From an uncultured Clostridia bacterium (lineage in GTDB: Bacteria; Bacillota; Clostridia; Oscillospirales; Acutalibacteraceae): DNA of 6,284 bases. Numbering within the stretch: the stretch's first letter is position 1; each line of letters opens with the position of its first letter. Positions 1 to 5,058 of the stretch are shown in pieces. Where the stretch lies: positions 1 to 6,284 of the forward strand of contig CAMOWP010000103.1 of assembly GCA_946628455.1 (NCBI GenBank). Direction: 5' to 3'. A program made the translations under genes and the position numbers. The notes under the pieces were generated by a model. That model saw only the letters and a program-made list of their open reading frames with translations. It was not told where the DNA came from and searched no databases.

Positions 1-560
1 TATTCGATACAGAGGTTTACTCAAATACAGGCGGACAGGCTTCAAAGGCTACTCCGACAGGTGCTGTTGCTAAGTTTGCTGCATCAGGTAAGGTAGTTAA
101 GAAGAAGGACCTCGCTCAGATTGCTATGAGCTACGGTTATGTATATGTTGCTCAGGTAGCTATGGGTGCTAACTACAACCAGTGCTTAAAGGCATTCCAG
201 GAAGCTGCTGCATATAACGGACCTTCAATCATCATCTGCTACGCTCCTTGTATCAACCACGGTATCAAGATGCCGTTCAACCAGGCAGAGCAGAAGAAGG
301 CTGTTGACGCAGGTTATTGGAACCTCTTCAGATACAATCCTGCTCTTATTGCTGAGGGTAAGAATCCGTTCTCACTTGACAGCAAGGCTCCTACAGCAGA
401 TTATATTGAATTCATCAACGGCGAAACAAGATACTCATCACTCAAGCGCTCATTCCCGGGCAAGGCTGACGAGCTCTTCTCAATTGCTGCTGAGAACTCA
501 ATCGAAAAGTACAACAAGCTCGCAAGACTTGTTGATTACTACGCTCCTGCACAGGACTAA
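1..560 (+). CDS. nifJ: Pyruvate:ferredoxin (flavodoxin) oxidoreductase, C-terminal part (5' end outside window)
   Basis: This is the last 185 codons of a gene whose reading frame is open from base 3 and stops with TAA at 558-560. The enzyme oxidatively decarboxylates pyruvate to acetyl-CoA and CO2 and passes electrons to ferredoxin or flavodoxin in the cytoplasm of anaerobes. The visible part is the end of the C-terminal thiamine-diphosphate domain. It opens with DTEVYSNTGGQ, the family hallmark at the cofactor site, and continues with PTGAVAKFAASGK, MSYGYVYVAQVAMGAN, CINHGIKM, GYWNLFRYNP, GKNPFSLDSKAP and RSFPGKA. All of these are recognisable in well-studied enzymes such as the Desulfovibrio one. 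The protein ends soon after YYAPAQD, without the long C-terminal tail of the D. africanus protein. Codons look strongly optimised (GCT, AAG, CTC, AAC), as expected for a highly expressed gene. An ATG at 126 is internal and is not the start. Confidence 0.97.
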   Translation, partial: FDTEVYSNTGGQASKATPTGAVAKFAASGKVVKKKDLAQIAMSYGYVYVAQVAMGANYNQCLKAFQEAAAYNGPSIIICYAPCINHGIKMPFNQAEQKKAVDAGYWNLFRYNPALIAEGKNPFSLDSKAPTADYIEFINGETRYSSLKRSFPGKADELFSIAAENSIEKYNKLARLVDYYAPAQD

Positions 561-573
561 TTCGATAAATAAC

Positions 574-611
574 AATAAAAACGGTTCAACGAAAGTTGAA
601 CCGTTTTTATT
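574..611. terminator. Bidirectional rho-independent terminator between nifJ and xre
   Basis: The perfect inverted repeat ACGGTTCAAC / GTTGAACCGT (581-590 and 595-604) has a GAAA tetraloop. It is flanked by an A-run on the left and a T-run on the right that extend the pairing to 574-611. T-runs follow the stem on both strands, so it can end nifJ rightward and the repressor gene leftward. The repressor stop codon (607-609) lies inside its outer stem. Confidence 0.93.
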
Positions 612-813
612 TGTTCATTTCGGGATTGTCTGTTCTCTCAAGAAGGTAATCGATTGAAACATGAAAATAATCGGCTATCTTAATCAAGGTTTTATAATCA
701 GCCTGTCTTTCGCCTGTCTCATATCTGCTTATTGTGTTCTGATTCATCGAAAGGTCCATTGCAAGCTTTAGCTGCGAAATCCCTTTGCTTTTTCTCAATT
801 CTCTCAAACGCAT
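607..813 (-). CDS. Small XRE/Cro-CI family HTH transcriptional repressor
   Basis: This 68-residue protein is almost entirely one helix-turn-helix domain (HTH_3/XRE type). The opening LRELRKSKGISQLKLA is helix 1 and the start of helix 2. The turn and recognition helix lie at about residues 22-31 (SMNQNTISRYE), followed by the family-typical TGER and the closing LIKIADYFHVSIDYLL helix. There is no C-terminal ligand, peptidase or oligomerisation domain, so it probably binds DNA as a simple dimer. AAGGGTGA lies about 5 nt before the ATG at 813 and supports the start. It is divergent from the acyltransferase gene, and two palindromes in the shared 85-bp gap are its likely operators, so autoregulation plus control of the neighbour is inferred. 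Small solitary XRE proteins can also be antitoxins or phage-type repressors, but no toxin or phage gene is adjacent. The family call is sure; the targets are inferred. Confidence 0.93.
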   Translation of the reverse strand: MRLRELRKSKGISQLKLAMDLSMNQNTISRYETGERQADYKTLIKIADYFHVSIDYLLERTDNPEMNK

Positions 814-830
814 TCTATCACCCTTGACTA

Positions 831-853
831 AATAATACCAAAATGGTATTATT
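831..853. promoter_or_regulatory. Palindromic operator 1, likely XRE repressor site
   Basis: AATAATACCA and TGGTATTATT form a perfect 10-bp inverted repeat around AAA, centred on base 842. No T-run follows a GC-rich stem, so it is a protein site rather than a terminator. It covers TATTAT (832-837 on the minus strand), the only plausible -10 box close to the repressor gene, which suggests autorepression. No good leftward -35 was found. Binding is inferred. Confidence 0.75.
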
Positions 854-878
854 AAAATATCCCAAAATGGTATATAAT
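849..878 (+). promoter_or_regulatory. Sigma-A-type promoter of the acyltransferase gene
   Basis: A perfect -10 TATAAT is at 873-878. The matching -35 is weak: TTATTA at 849-854 with an 18-bp spacer, 3 of 6 consensus bases. Transcription would start near 885, giving a leader of about 14 nt that is nearly all ribosome binding site. Operator 2 fills the spacer. Confidence 0.6.
857..875. promoter_or_regulatory. Palindromic operator 2, second copy of the repressor site
   Basis: ATATCCCAAAATGGTAT (857-873) repeats operator 1 exactly 24 bp downstream. Bases 859-873 match 835-849 at 14 of 15 positions, the exception being C at 861. The palindrome is centred on 866 and pairs at 8 of 9 steps. It lies between the -35 and -10 positions of the rightward promoter and touches TATAAT, a position suited to repressing the acyltransferase gene. 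The 24-bp spacing is a little over two helical turns. Confidence 0.72.
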
Positions 879-898
879 AATGCGTATGAGGTGTTGTT

Positions 899-1954
899 TT
901 GCGAGAAAAGATAAAGAATCTGTCAAATTACAGTATTTTCAGTAAGCACCGTCAGTTTTTGTTGGGTGTTTCAACGCTGTTTATAGGAATATTTCATCTT
1001 GATTTTTTTGCATCTGTTGCCATGCATAAGCATCCCGTTATGTATGAGCTTGTCGGTATGCTGAATATCGGAGTCGAAATATTTTTGCTTCTTTCGGGAA
1101 TCGGGCTTTATTTTGCATATTCAAAAAAGCCTGAATTCAAAACGTATTATTTTAAAAGAGTAATCAGCGTTTATTTTGTGTTCCTGATAATCAATCTTCC
1201 TTATGCATATTTTAAAAATTTTATTGCAAGCCAGAACGGCTTTCGCGCGTTTTTATTAAATGAGCTTTCGCTGTCTTATTGGACAAGACCTCCGGGAGAA
1301 ACAAGACCGGGTTGGTATGTTGTTTTCATTATGGTGATATATTTAATATACCCGCTTATTTTCAGAATTATCAATTTCTTTGAAGCTAAAAAGCACGATT
1401 TAATCTTTACCATTTCAGCTTGCACCGTTATCTTATGCGTCAGTATTTATTTGAATCGGAATTATTCGGAGCTTTATTCGGTTGTTGAAATCGGGCTCAG
1501 CAGGATACCTATATTTTTAATCAGCTGTTATATCGGAAAACTTGTGTATAAAAAAGAAAAAATCGGCGTTGGACTGTATTTGCTGATGTTTGTCGGAGCA
1601 GCAATTAAGGCTTTGTATTTTGCTTCTGATAAGAGGGAATTGATATTCAACAGGTATTCACAATGCCTGCTTTCAATAACTGTTGCGTATATTCTTATAA
1701 TATTTGCAGAGCTTCTTATTCCGGAATATATTTATAAAGCGCTGGAGTTTTTCGGAACTATGTCTCTTGAATTCTATCTGACGCATAATTTGTTGAAGGA
1801 TGTTATCAAGTATTATGGCTTTACAAGAATTCGCCATTACTTTATTATGCTTGTAATATCATTTTTCATAAGCCTGGTGATTTCAAGAATAAGAATGTTG
1901 GCGGTAAACAAGTATCTTAAAAATAAAGAACAGAAAAAGGCTGTCTCAATTTGA
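899..1954 (+). CDS. Membrane acyltransferase 3 family protein (OafA/WecH-like)
   Basis: This 351-residue integral membrane protein has about ten predicted hydrophobic helices (roughly 18-40, 56-74, 84-104, 139-158, 167-185, 199-217, 223-241, 255-275, 281-297 and 312-333). Family marks include a first helix ending in FIGIFH with the candidate catalytic His33, EIFLLLSGIGLYFAY (the usual FFxLSGF region), RPGWYVVFIMVIYLIYP, SRIPIFLISCYIGKL, and MSLEFYLTHN near the C-terminus. Such enzymes move acetyl or other acyl groups onto extracellular sugars or cell-wall polymers; the acceptor here is unknown. The start is TTG at 899, preceded by TGAGGTG with 5 nt spacing; an in-frame TGA at 887 excludes a longer protein. 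The spacing from Arg18 to His33 differs from the classical R-x10-H arrangement. The TGA stop lies inside the terminator hairpin. The gene is more AT-rich than nifJ or spoVAD, partly because it encodes membrane helices. Confidence 0.88.
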   Translation: MREKIKNLSNYSIFSKHRQFLLGVSTLFIGIFHLDFFASVAMHKHPVMYELVGMLNIGVEIFLLLSGIGLYFAYSKKPEFKTYYFKRVISVYFVFLIINLPYAYFKNFIASQNGFRAFLLNELSLSYWTRPPGETRPGWYVVFIMVIYLIYPLIFRIINFFEAKKHDLIFTISACTVILCVSIYLNRNYSELYSVVEIGLSRIPIFLISCYIGKLVYKKEKIGVGLYLLMFVGAAIKALYFASDKRELIFNRYSQCLLSITVAYILIIFAELLIPEYIYKALEFFGTMSLEFYLTHNLLKDVIKYYGFTRIRHYFIMLVISFFISLVISRIRMLAVNKYLKNKEQKKAVSI

Positions 1955-1964
1955 GACAGCCTTT
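1936..1964. terminator. Terminator hairpin shared by the acyltransferase and lipoprotein genes
   Basis: AAAGGCTGTCTC and GAGACAGCCTTT form a long perfect stem with a short AATTT-type loop. Rightward the T-tail is weak (CTTTAGCTTT). On the minus strand the stem runs into TTTTTCTGTTC, a better tail, so it probably serves the lipoprotein gene (stop at 1978) best and the acyltransferase as well. The acyltransferase stop codon (1952-1954) is inside the stem-loop. Confidence 0.85.
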
Positions 1965-1977
1965 AGCTTTCCGATTA

Positions 1978-2946
1978 TCAGTTTACGGGATGGCAGTTTA
2001 CCTTGTCGTAAAACTCCTTTGAAGCGGGGAAATGGCAGCGGTAATCAACCGTTGCGGAAAGCGATTTATCCTTAACAACTGCAATATTTGCGTGCTGAAC
2101 AACAACATATGCAATCATATTGTAATCCGCTTCAACAATCTCGCCGCTTTTTGTGTCAATTTTAACGGTAACTGTTCCGCCCTTGTAGTTAACCTTGCAG
2201 TTTTCTTCCGTTGTTCCGCTTGCCCAGCTGAGTGCGTCAACCTGCTCAACAACCTCGCCTATGTCGTTGAGCGTAGTATAAAACTTGCCCTGCGAATCAA
2301 GACCGACTCTTGACATATTAACAGCCTTTGGCTGCATAGTGATGGTTATAGTTCCGTCATTGTTATCCTTAACGTTTGCGGTAACAACATCGTCTGAAGT
2401 AACTCTGCAGGTCATAAGGCTTTCGCCGTTTTCGTCCTTATCGTTTTCGGGCTCGCGTGCATTGCAGGGATGCAGACCGCCTATGGTAGGAGCATAAAGC
2501 GCGTTTAGAAGCTGAGGGATAAGCTTGTCTATTACAGCGTTTGATTTGCCTTCAACAAGTATGTCCTTAACCTCCATTGTCTTTTCGTCAGCGAAGGCGT
2601 ACATTTCAACAACTTCACCCTTTTCGTTCTTGAAATTCGCCTTCTTCGCCTTTGTTTTGTTATATGCGTCTGCGTAATACTTTATAACGTCGTCAATACC
2701 CTTGAATTCGACGCCGCCATAGGTTCCCGCCTGAAATTCGTCAATAACAGCAGGGTCGCCTTCATCGTTTGCAGCAGCTGCTGTAGAAACGGCTTCGGAT
2801 GACTTATTCCAGTCTCCCGATTTAACCTCGTTAATCGCCTGAATCGTTCCGTTTGTTATGTAATTCATTTTAGCGCAGCCTGCAAATGAAGCAACAAGCC
2901 CAAGCGCTAATGCAATACATAATACAGCTTTACATATTCTTTTCAT
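1978..2946 (-). CDS. Secreted lipoprotein of unknown function
   Basis: This 322-residue protein is made as a lipoprotein precursor. It has a basic N-terminus (MKRICK), a hydrophobic core (residues 7-19) and the lipobox SFAGC, with Cys24 as the lipidated residue. The mature part begins with a low-complexity Ser/Ala/Asp/Glu stretch (about 43-70). Two probable repeats of a beta-rich unit follow: about 77-205 (GIDDVIKYYADAYN..., ending NNDGTITITMQ) and 222-300 (YKGGTVTVKIDTKSGEIVEADYNM). Five further cysteines (161, 180, 250, 304, 318) are unusual for a clostridial surface protein. I recognise no named domain; similar small lipoproteins occur in gut Clostridia. The start at 2946 is chosen over an ATG at 2976 because AGGTGAG lies 4-5 nt before it, the signal peptide begins there, and the promoter -10 lies between the two ATGs. 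Signal and anchoring are clear; the role is unknown. Confidence 0.88.
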   Translation of the reverse strand: MKRICKAVLCIALALGLVASFAGCAKMNYITNGTIQAINEVKSGDWNKSSEAVSTAAAANDEGDPAVIDEFQAGTYGGVEFKGIDDVIKYYADAYNKTKAKKANFKNEKGEVVEMYAFADEKTMEVKDILVEGKSNAVIDKLIPQLLNALYAPTIGGLHPCNAREPENDKDENGESLMTCRVTSDDVVTANVKDNNDGTITITMQPKAVNMSRVGLDSQGKFYTTLNDIGEVVEQVDALSWASGTTEENCKVNYKGGTVTVKIDTKSGEIVEADYNMIAYVVVQHANIAVVKDKSLSATVDYRCHFPASKEFYDKVNCHPVN

Positions 2947-2964
2947 TTTACTCACCTCATTATT

Positions 2965-2993
2965 AATATAGTACATATTAATGCCTGTGTCAA
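2965..2993 (-). promoter_or_regulatory. Sigma-A promoter of the lipoprotein gene
   Basis: On the minus strand a perfect -35 TTGACA (2988-2993) and a -10 TATATT (2965-2970) are separated by exactly 17 bp. Transcription would begin near 2958, just before the AGGTGAG ribosome binding site (2951-2957). The -35 sits one base beyond the phosphatase stop codon, so the lipoprotein gene can be expressed independently. No terminator separates the two genes. Confidence 0.85.
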
Positions 2994-2994
2994 A

Positions 2995-3462
2995 TCAGTT
3001 TGTTAAATAACCCAGAAGCGCGGTGCAGCCGCATAGAATATCGCTGTATGCTTCGTCAAAGTTTCTTGTGTACCACGGGTCGGAAACATTTCCTCCGCGC
3101 TCCGTGTAATCGAGAAGCTTTTTTATTTTGTTTTCTTTGTCTGCGCCGAGGATTTTCTGCATACAGCGCATATTTTCCCTGTCCATCCCAATGAATAAAT
3201 CGTACTTGTTATAATCGGATTTTTCAAGGAGAGTTGCGCGTTTTTCGCTGTCAAACGGGATGCCTTTTTTATTCATCTGCGCCTGCGCAGGAGGGTAAAT
3301 ATGCGAGCCCTCGCCGTTCCATATTTCGTCAGTATGCGTTGCGCGTGAGACGATATAAAACTCGCCTTCAAGCCCTGCGTCTTTAACTAATTTTTTCATT
3401 ATGAATTCAGCCATCGGAGAACGGCATATGTTTCCGTGGCAGACAAAACAAATCCTTTTCAT
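2995..3462 (-). CDS. Low-molecular-weight protein tyrosine phosphatase
   Basis: This 155-residue cytoplasmic phosphatase matches the usual family length. The N-terminal P-loop is VCHGNICRSPMAE, a C-x5-R-S motif with nucleophile Cys8, Arg14 and Ser15. The general acid is in the C-terminal DPWYTRNF motif (Asp128-Pro129). In this family the P-loop residue at position 12 helps set specificity: arginine phosphatases of the YwlE type carry Thr, tyrosine phosphatases carry Ile. Here it is Ile12, so phosphotyrosine is the likelier substrate. The start at 3462 is fixed by the P-loop position and by GGTGAT 4 nt upstream. A longer frame to 3726 runs antisense into spoVAD and is not credible. The gene is divergent from spoVAD and upstream of the lipoprotein gene on the same strand. 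Possible partners are a tyrosine kinase or surface-polysaccharide system, but none is in view. Confidence 0.95.
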   Translation of the reverse strand: MKRICFVCHGNICRSPMAEFIMKKLVKDAGLEGEFYIVSRATHTDEIWNGEGSHIYPPAQAQMNKKGIPFDSEKRATLLEKSDYNKYDLFIGMDRENMRCMQKILGADKENKIKKLLDYTERGGNVSDPWYTRNFDEAYSDILCGCTALLGYLTN

Positions 3463-3478
3463 ATTTATCACCGAATTA

Positions 3479-3507
3479 ATTATACCATAAACAGCTTTTA
3501 TTTTAAA
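3479..3507 (-). promoter_or_regulatory. Extended -10 promoter of the phosphatase gene
   Basis: The minus strand reads TGGTATAAT at 3487-3479, a perfect -10 with the TGn extension. TTTAAA (3502-3507) lies 17 bp upstream as a 4-of-6 -35. The start codon is 16 nt after the -10, so the leader is very short. Confidence 0.75.
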
Positions 3508-3533
3508 TATTATTTTATGCCTTGCAAATAATA
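3504..3533 (+). promoter_or_regulatory. Candidate sigma-G-like promoter of spoVAD
   Basis: TAAATA (3504-3509), 17 bp, then AATAATA (3527-3533) resembles the forespore sigma-G pattern TGAATA-N17/18-CATAATA at 5 of 6 and 6 of 7 positions. The important -35 G and -10 C are missing, and the region is AT-rich, so chance is a real possibility. The position (16 nt before the ATG) and the gene's known forespore expression in Bacillus favour it. The same bases overlap the divergent phosphatase promoter. Confidence 0.35.
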
Positions 3534-3549
3534 AATGCGAGGTGTTTTT

Positions 3550-4566
3550 ATGTTTATTAATGGAAAAACAATATTTTTTGATTCGCAGCCGATTGTTACT
3601 GGCAGCGCAGGAGTGGTTGGCAAAAAGGAGGGCGAAGGACCTCTTGCAGGCAGCTTTGACGCAATTTTTGAAGATACAACAATGGGGCAGGATTCGTTTG
3701 AGCTTGCCGAATCCGCAATGCTTCACGCCGCGATAATAAGAGCGCTTAGCAACGCGGGAAAAAGCCCGAGCGACGTTACCTTTGCGCTTACGGGAGATTT
3801 GCTTGACCAGTGCGTCGGCTCCTGCTTTGCTATGAAGGATTTGCAGATTCCGTTTATCGGAATGTACGGCGCTTGCTCGACTATGGCGCTGACTCTTGCG
3901 AACGCCGCTATTCTTGTAGACGGTGGCGCAGACTGCTGTGTGGCAGGTGCGTCAAGCCATTTCTGCTCAAGTGAAAGGCAGTTCCGCTTTCCGCTTGAAT
4001 ACGGCGGGCAGAGACCGCCGACAGCGCAGTGGACGGTAACGGGCGCAGGCGCGGCAGTAGTTGAGCAGGAAAATGAGCTCAACCGCCGCGATTCAGTCAG
4101 AATCAAAGCAGTCCAGATAGGCACAATTACCGACCTCGGCATAAAGGATGCAAACAACATGGGCGCCGCCATGGCACCTGCTGCGGCGAGGACTATAAGC
4201 GATTTTCTGAGGAATACAAATACGTCGCCTGAGGATTACAGCCTGATTCTTACGGGCGACTTGGGGTATACGGGCACGGAGCTTTTGTATGAGGTGCTTG
4301 AAATTGAGCACAAGCTCGATATACGACAGGTGCATAACGATTGCGGGCTGATGATATTCGACCTTAAAGAGCAGGACGTCAATTCAGGCGGCTCAGGCTG
4401 CGGCTGCAGCGCTTCTGTGCTTTGCTCTCATATTATGAAAAAGCTGAAAAGCCGCGAGCTTGGTAAAGTTCTTTTTGTTGCAACAGGCGCGCTGATGAGC
4501 CCGACATCAACCAAGCAGGGGCAGCCGATTCCTGGTATTGCTCACGCAGTTTTGCTTGAGAACTGA
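3550..4566 (+). CDS. spoVAD: Stage V sporulation protein AD (SpoVAD), dipicolinic-acid-binding
   Basis: This 338-residue protein has the full family length and a thiolase/ketosynthase-like fold. SpoVAD is the soluble part of the SpoVA channel that moves Ca-dipicolinic acid into the forespore, and it binds dipicolinate directly. Family signatures appear in order: GPLAGSFD (30-37), TGDLLDQ (81-87), FIGMYGACSTM with Cys109, the retained thiolase-like cysteine (102-112), SSHFCSSERQFRFPLEYG (135-152), QRPPTAQWTVTGAGA (154-168), ILTGDLGYTG (233-242), VHNDCGLMIFD (261-271), and the GSGCGCSAS loop near 281-289. Start 3550 is preferred over an in-frame ATG at 3535 because GAGGTG lies 5 nt before it and MFINGKTIFF aligns with the normal N-terminus. 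In most spore formers the gene sits between spoVAC and spoVAE; here it is alone, with a divergent phosphatase upstream and a terminator 25 nt downstream. Confidence 0.97.
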   Translation: MFINGKTIFFDSQPIVTGSAGVVGKKEGEGPLAGSFDAIFEDTTMGQDSFELAESAMLHAAIIRALSNAGKSPSDVTFALTGDLLDQCVGSCFAMKDLQIPFIGMYGACSTMALTLANAAILVDGGADCCVAGASSHFCSSERQFRFPLEYGGQRPPTAQWTVTGAGAAVVEQENELNRRDSVRIKAVQIGTITDLGIKDANNMGAAMAPAAARTISDFLRNTNTSPEDYSLILTGDLGYTGTELLYEVLEIEHKLDIRQVHNDCGLMIFDLKEQDVNSGGSGCGCSASVLCSHIMKKLKSRELGKVLFVATGALMSPTSTKQGQPIPGIAHAVLLEN

Positions 4567-4590
4567 AAATGTTAAGCACGCGACCAAAAG

Positions 4591-4625
4591 CAGCACCCCT
4601 TGATTCTTTCAAGGGGTGCTGTTTT
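4591..4625. terminator. Bidirectional terminator between spoVAD and the minus-strand operon
   Basis: CAGCACCCCTTGA (4591-4603) and TCAAGGGGTGCTG (4609-4621) form a perfect 13-bp stem with a TTCTT loop, followed by TTTT. On the other strand the stem is followed by CTTTTGG. It ends spoVAD rightward and the four-gene operon leftward. The last operon gene's stop codon (4624-4626) begins 3 nt beyond the stem. Confidence 0.95.
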
Positions 4626-5043
4626 ATGTTTTCAGTATTCCGAATGCTTTAAGCACAATTACGCCTAAACCAACGGAGCCGAATATTGCCAGTGCTCTGA
4701 TGAAATCATTTTCCGTGTTGAGCGCAATGGCAAAGGCAATGATGACGAACAGGATAACCAAGCCGCAGGCAAGAATTGTCCCGCCTGAATCCGTTTGTTG
4801 CTTCGGCTGTTCCTTCTTATCGTCAGCAATCGGAGCAGGCTTGTATGCTGTATCATTGTGATGATACAGTGGCGTATTGTTTTCGCTCTTGGCTTTTGCT
4901 TCCTGATTGACTTTATCTATCATTTCAAGATGATGAGCGTCACGCATGACGGTTTCAAAGCCTGTCAGCTTTCCGTCCTTGTTGCTGTCAAAGAAACTGT
5001 CACCGGGCATATGAAAGGGGAATAAATGGCTGTCATTTTTCAT
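4624..5043 (-). CDS. Small membrane protein with an N-terminal EF-hand-like calcium loop
   Basis: This 139-residue protein is the last gene of the minus-strand operon. Residues 19-30 (DSNKDGKLTGFE) fit the 12-residue EF-hand loop: Asp1, Asn3, Asp5, Gly6, Leu8 and Glu12 are all present, followed by a probable helix (VMRDAHHLEMIDKVNQEAKAK). A polar Lys/Gln/Pro-rich linker (about 52-88) leads to two membrane helices at roughly 89-108 and 114-134 joined by a short NTENDF turn, so both ends probably lie on the same side. Without a signal peptide the EF-hand side is most likely cytoplasmic. GGAGGG lies 5 nt before the ATG at 5043. Small proteins with a FDxNxDGKLxxFE start recur in clostridial accessory regions, but I know of no function for them. 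Calcium binding is inferred from the motif. Dockerins use a related loop, but this lacks the paired dockerin repeat. Confidence 0.87.
   Translation of the reverse strand: MKNDSHLFPFHMPGDSFFDSNKDGKLTGFETVMRDAHHLEMIDKVNQEAKAKSENNTPLYHHNDTAYKPAPIADDKKEQPKQQTDSGGTILACGLVILFVIIAFAIALNTENDFIRALAIFGSVGLGVIVLKAFGILKT
4848..4869. repeat. Perfect hairpin inside the EF-hand protein gene
   Basis: CTGTATCAT (4848-4856) and ATGATACAG (4861-4869) pair perfectly over 9 bp around TGTG. It lies in the codons for the polar linker (YHHNDTAY). It has no T-run, so it is not a terminator. It may be chance, or an mRNA structure or protein site. Confidence 0.4.
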
Positions 5044-5058
5044 TTTATCCCTCCGTTT

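Noticed and set aside
304..657. Open frame on + overlapping the nifJ end
   Set aside because: It lies out of frame inside the clearly conserved nifJ coding sequence and runs through the terminator; the Ser/Thr/Leu-rich product is typical of a shadow frame.
607..813. XRE gene as the antitoxin of a toxin-antitoxin pair
   Set aside because: No small toxin-like gene is next to it; its divergent partner is a full-length membrane acyltransferase.
2032..2497. Open frames on + antisense to the lipoprotein gene
   Set aside because: No ribosome binding sites or recognisable motifs; the opposite strand encodes a lipoprotein with promoter and signal peptide.
2947..2976. Upstream ATG (2976) for the lipoprotein
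   Set aside because: It lies upstream of the expected transcription start and adds ten polar residues before a complete signal peptide.
3282..3291. Palindrome CCTGCGCAGG in the phosphatase gene
   Set aside because: It is explained by the Pro-Ala-Gln codons there, has no loop or T-run, and shows no second copy.
3463..3726. N-terminal extension of the phosphatase to an ATG at 3726
   Set aside because: The family P-loop must lie at the N-terminus, a promoter and ribosome binding site precede 3462, and the extension would run antisense into spoVAD.
3723..4335. Open frames on - antisense to spoVAD
   Set aside because: They are shadows of the strongly conserved spoVAD frame, with Ala/Ser/Cys-rich products lacking recognisable motifs.
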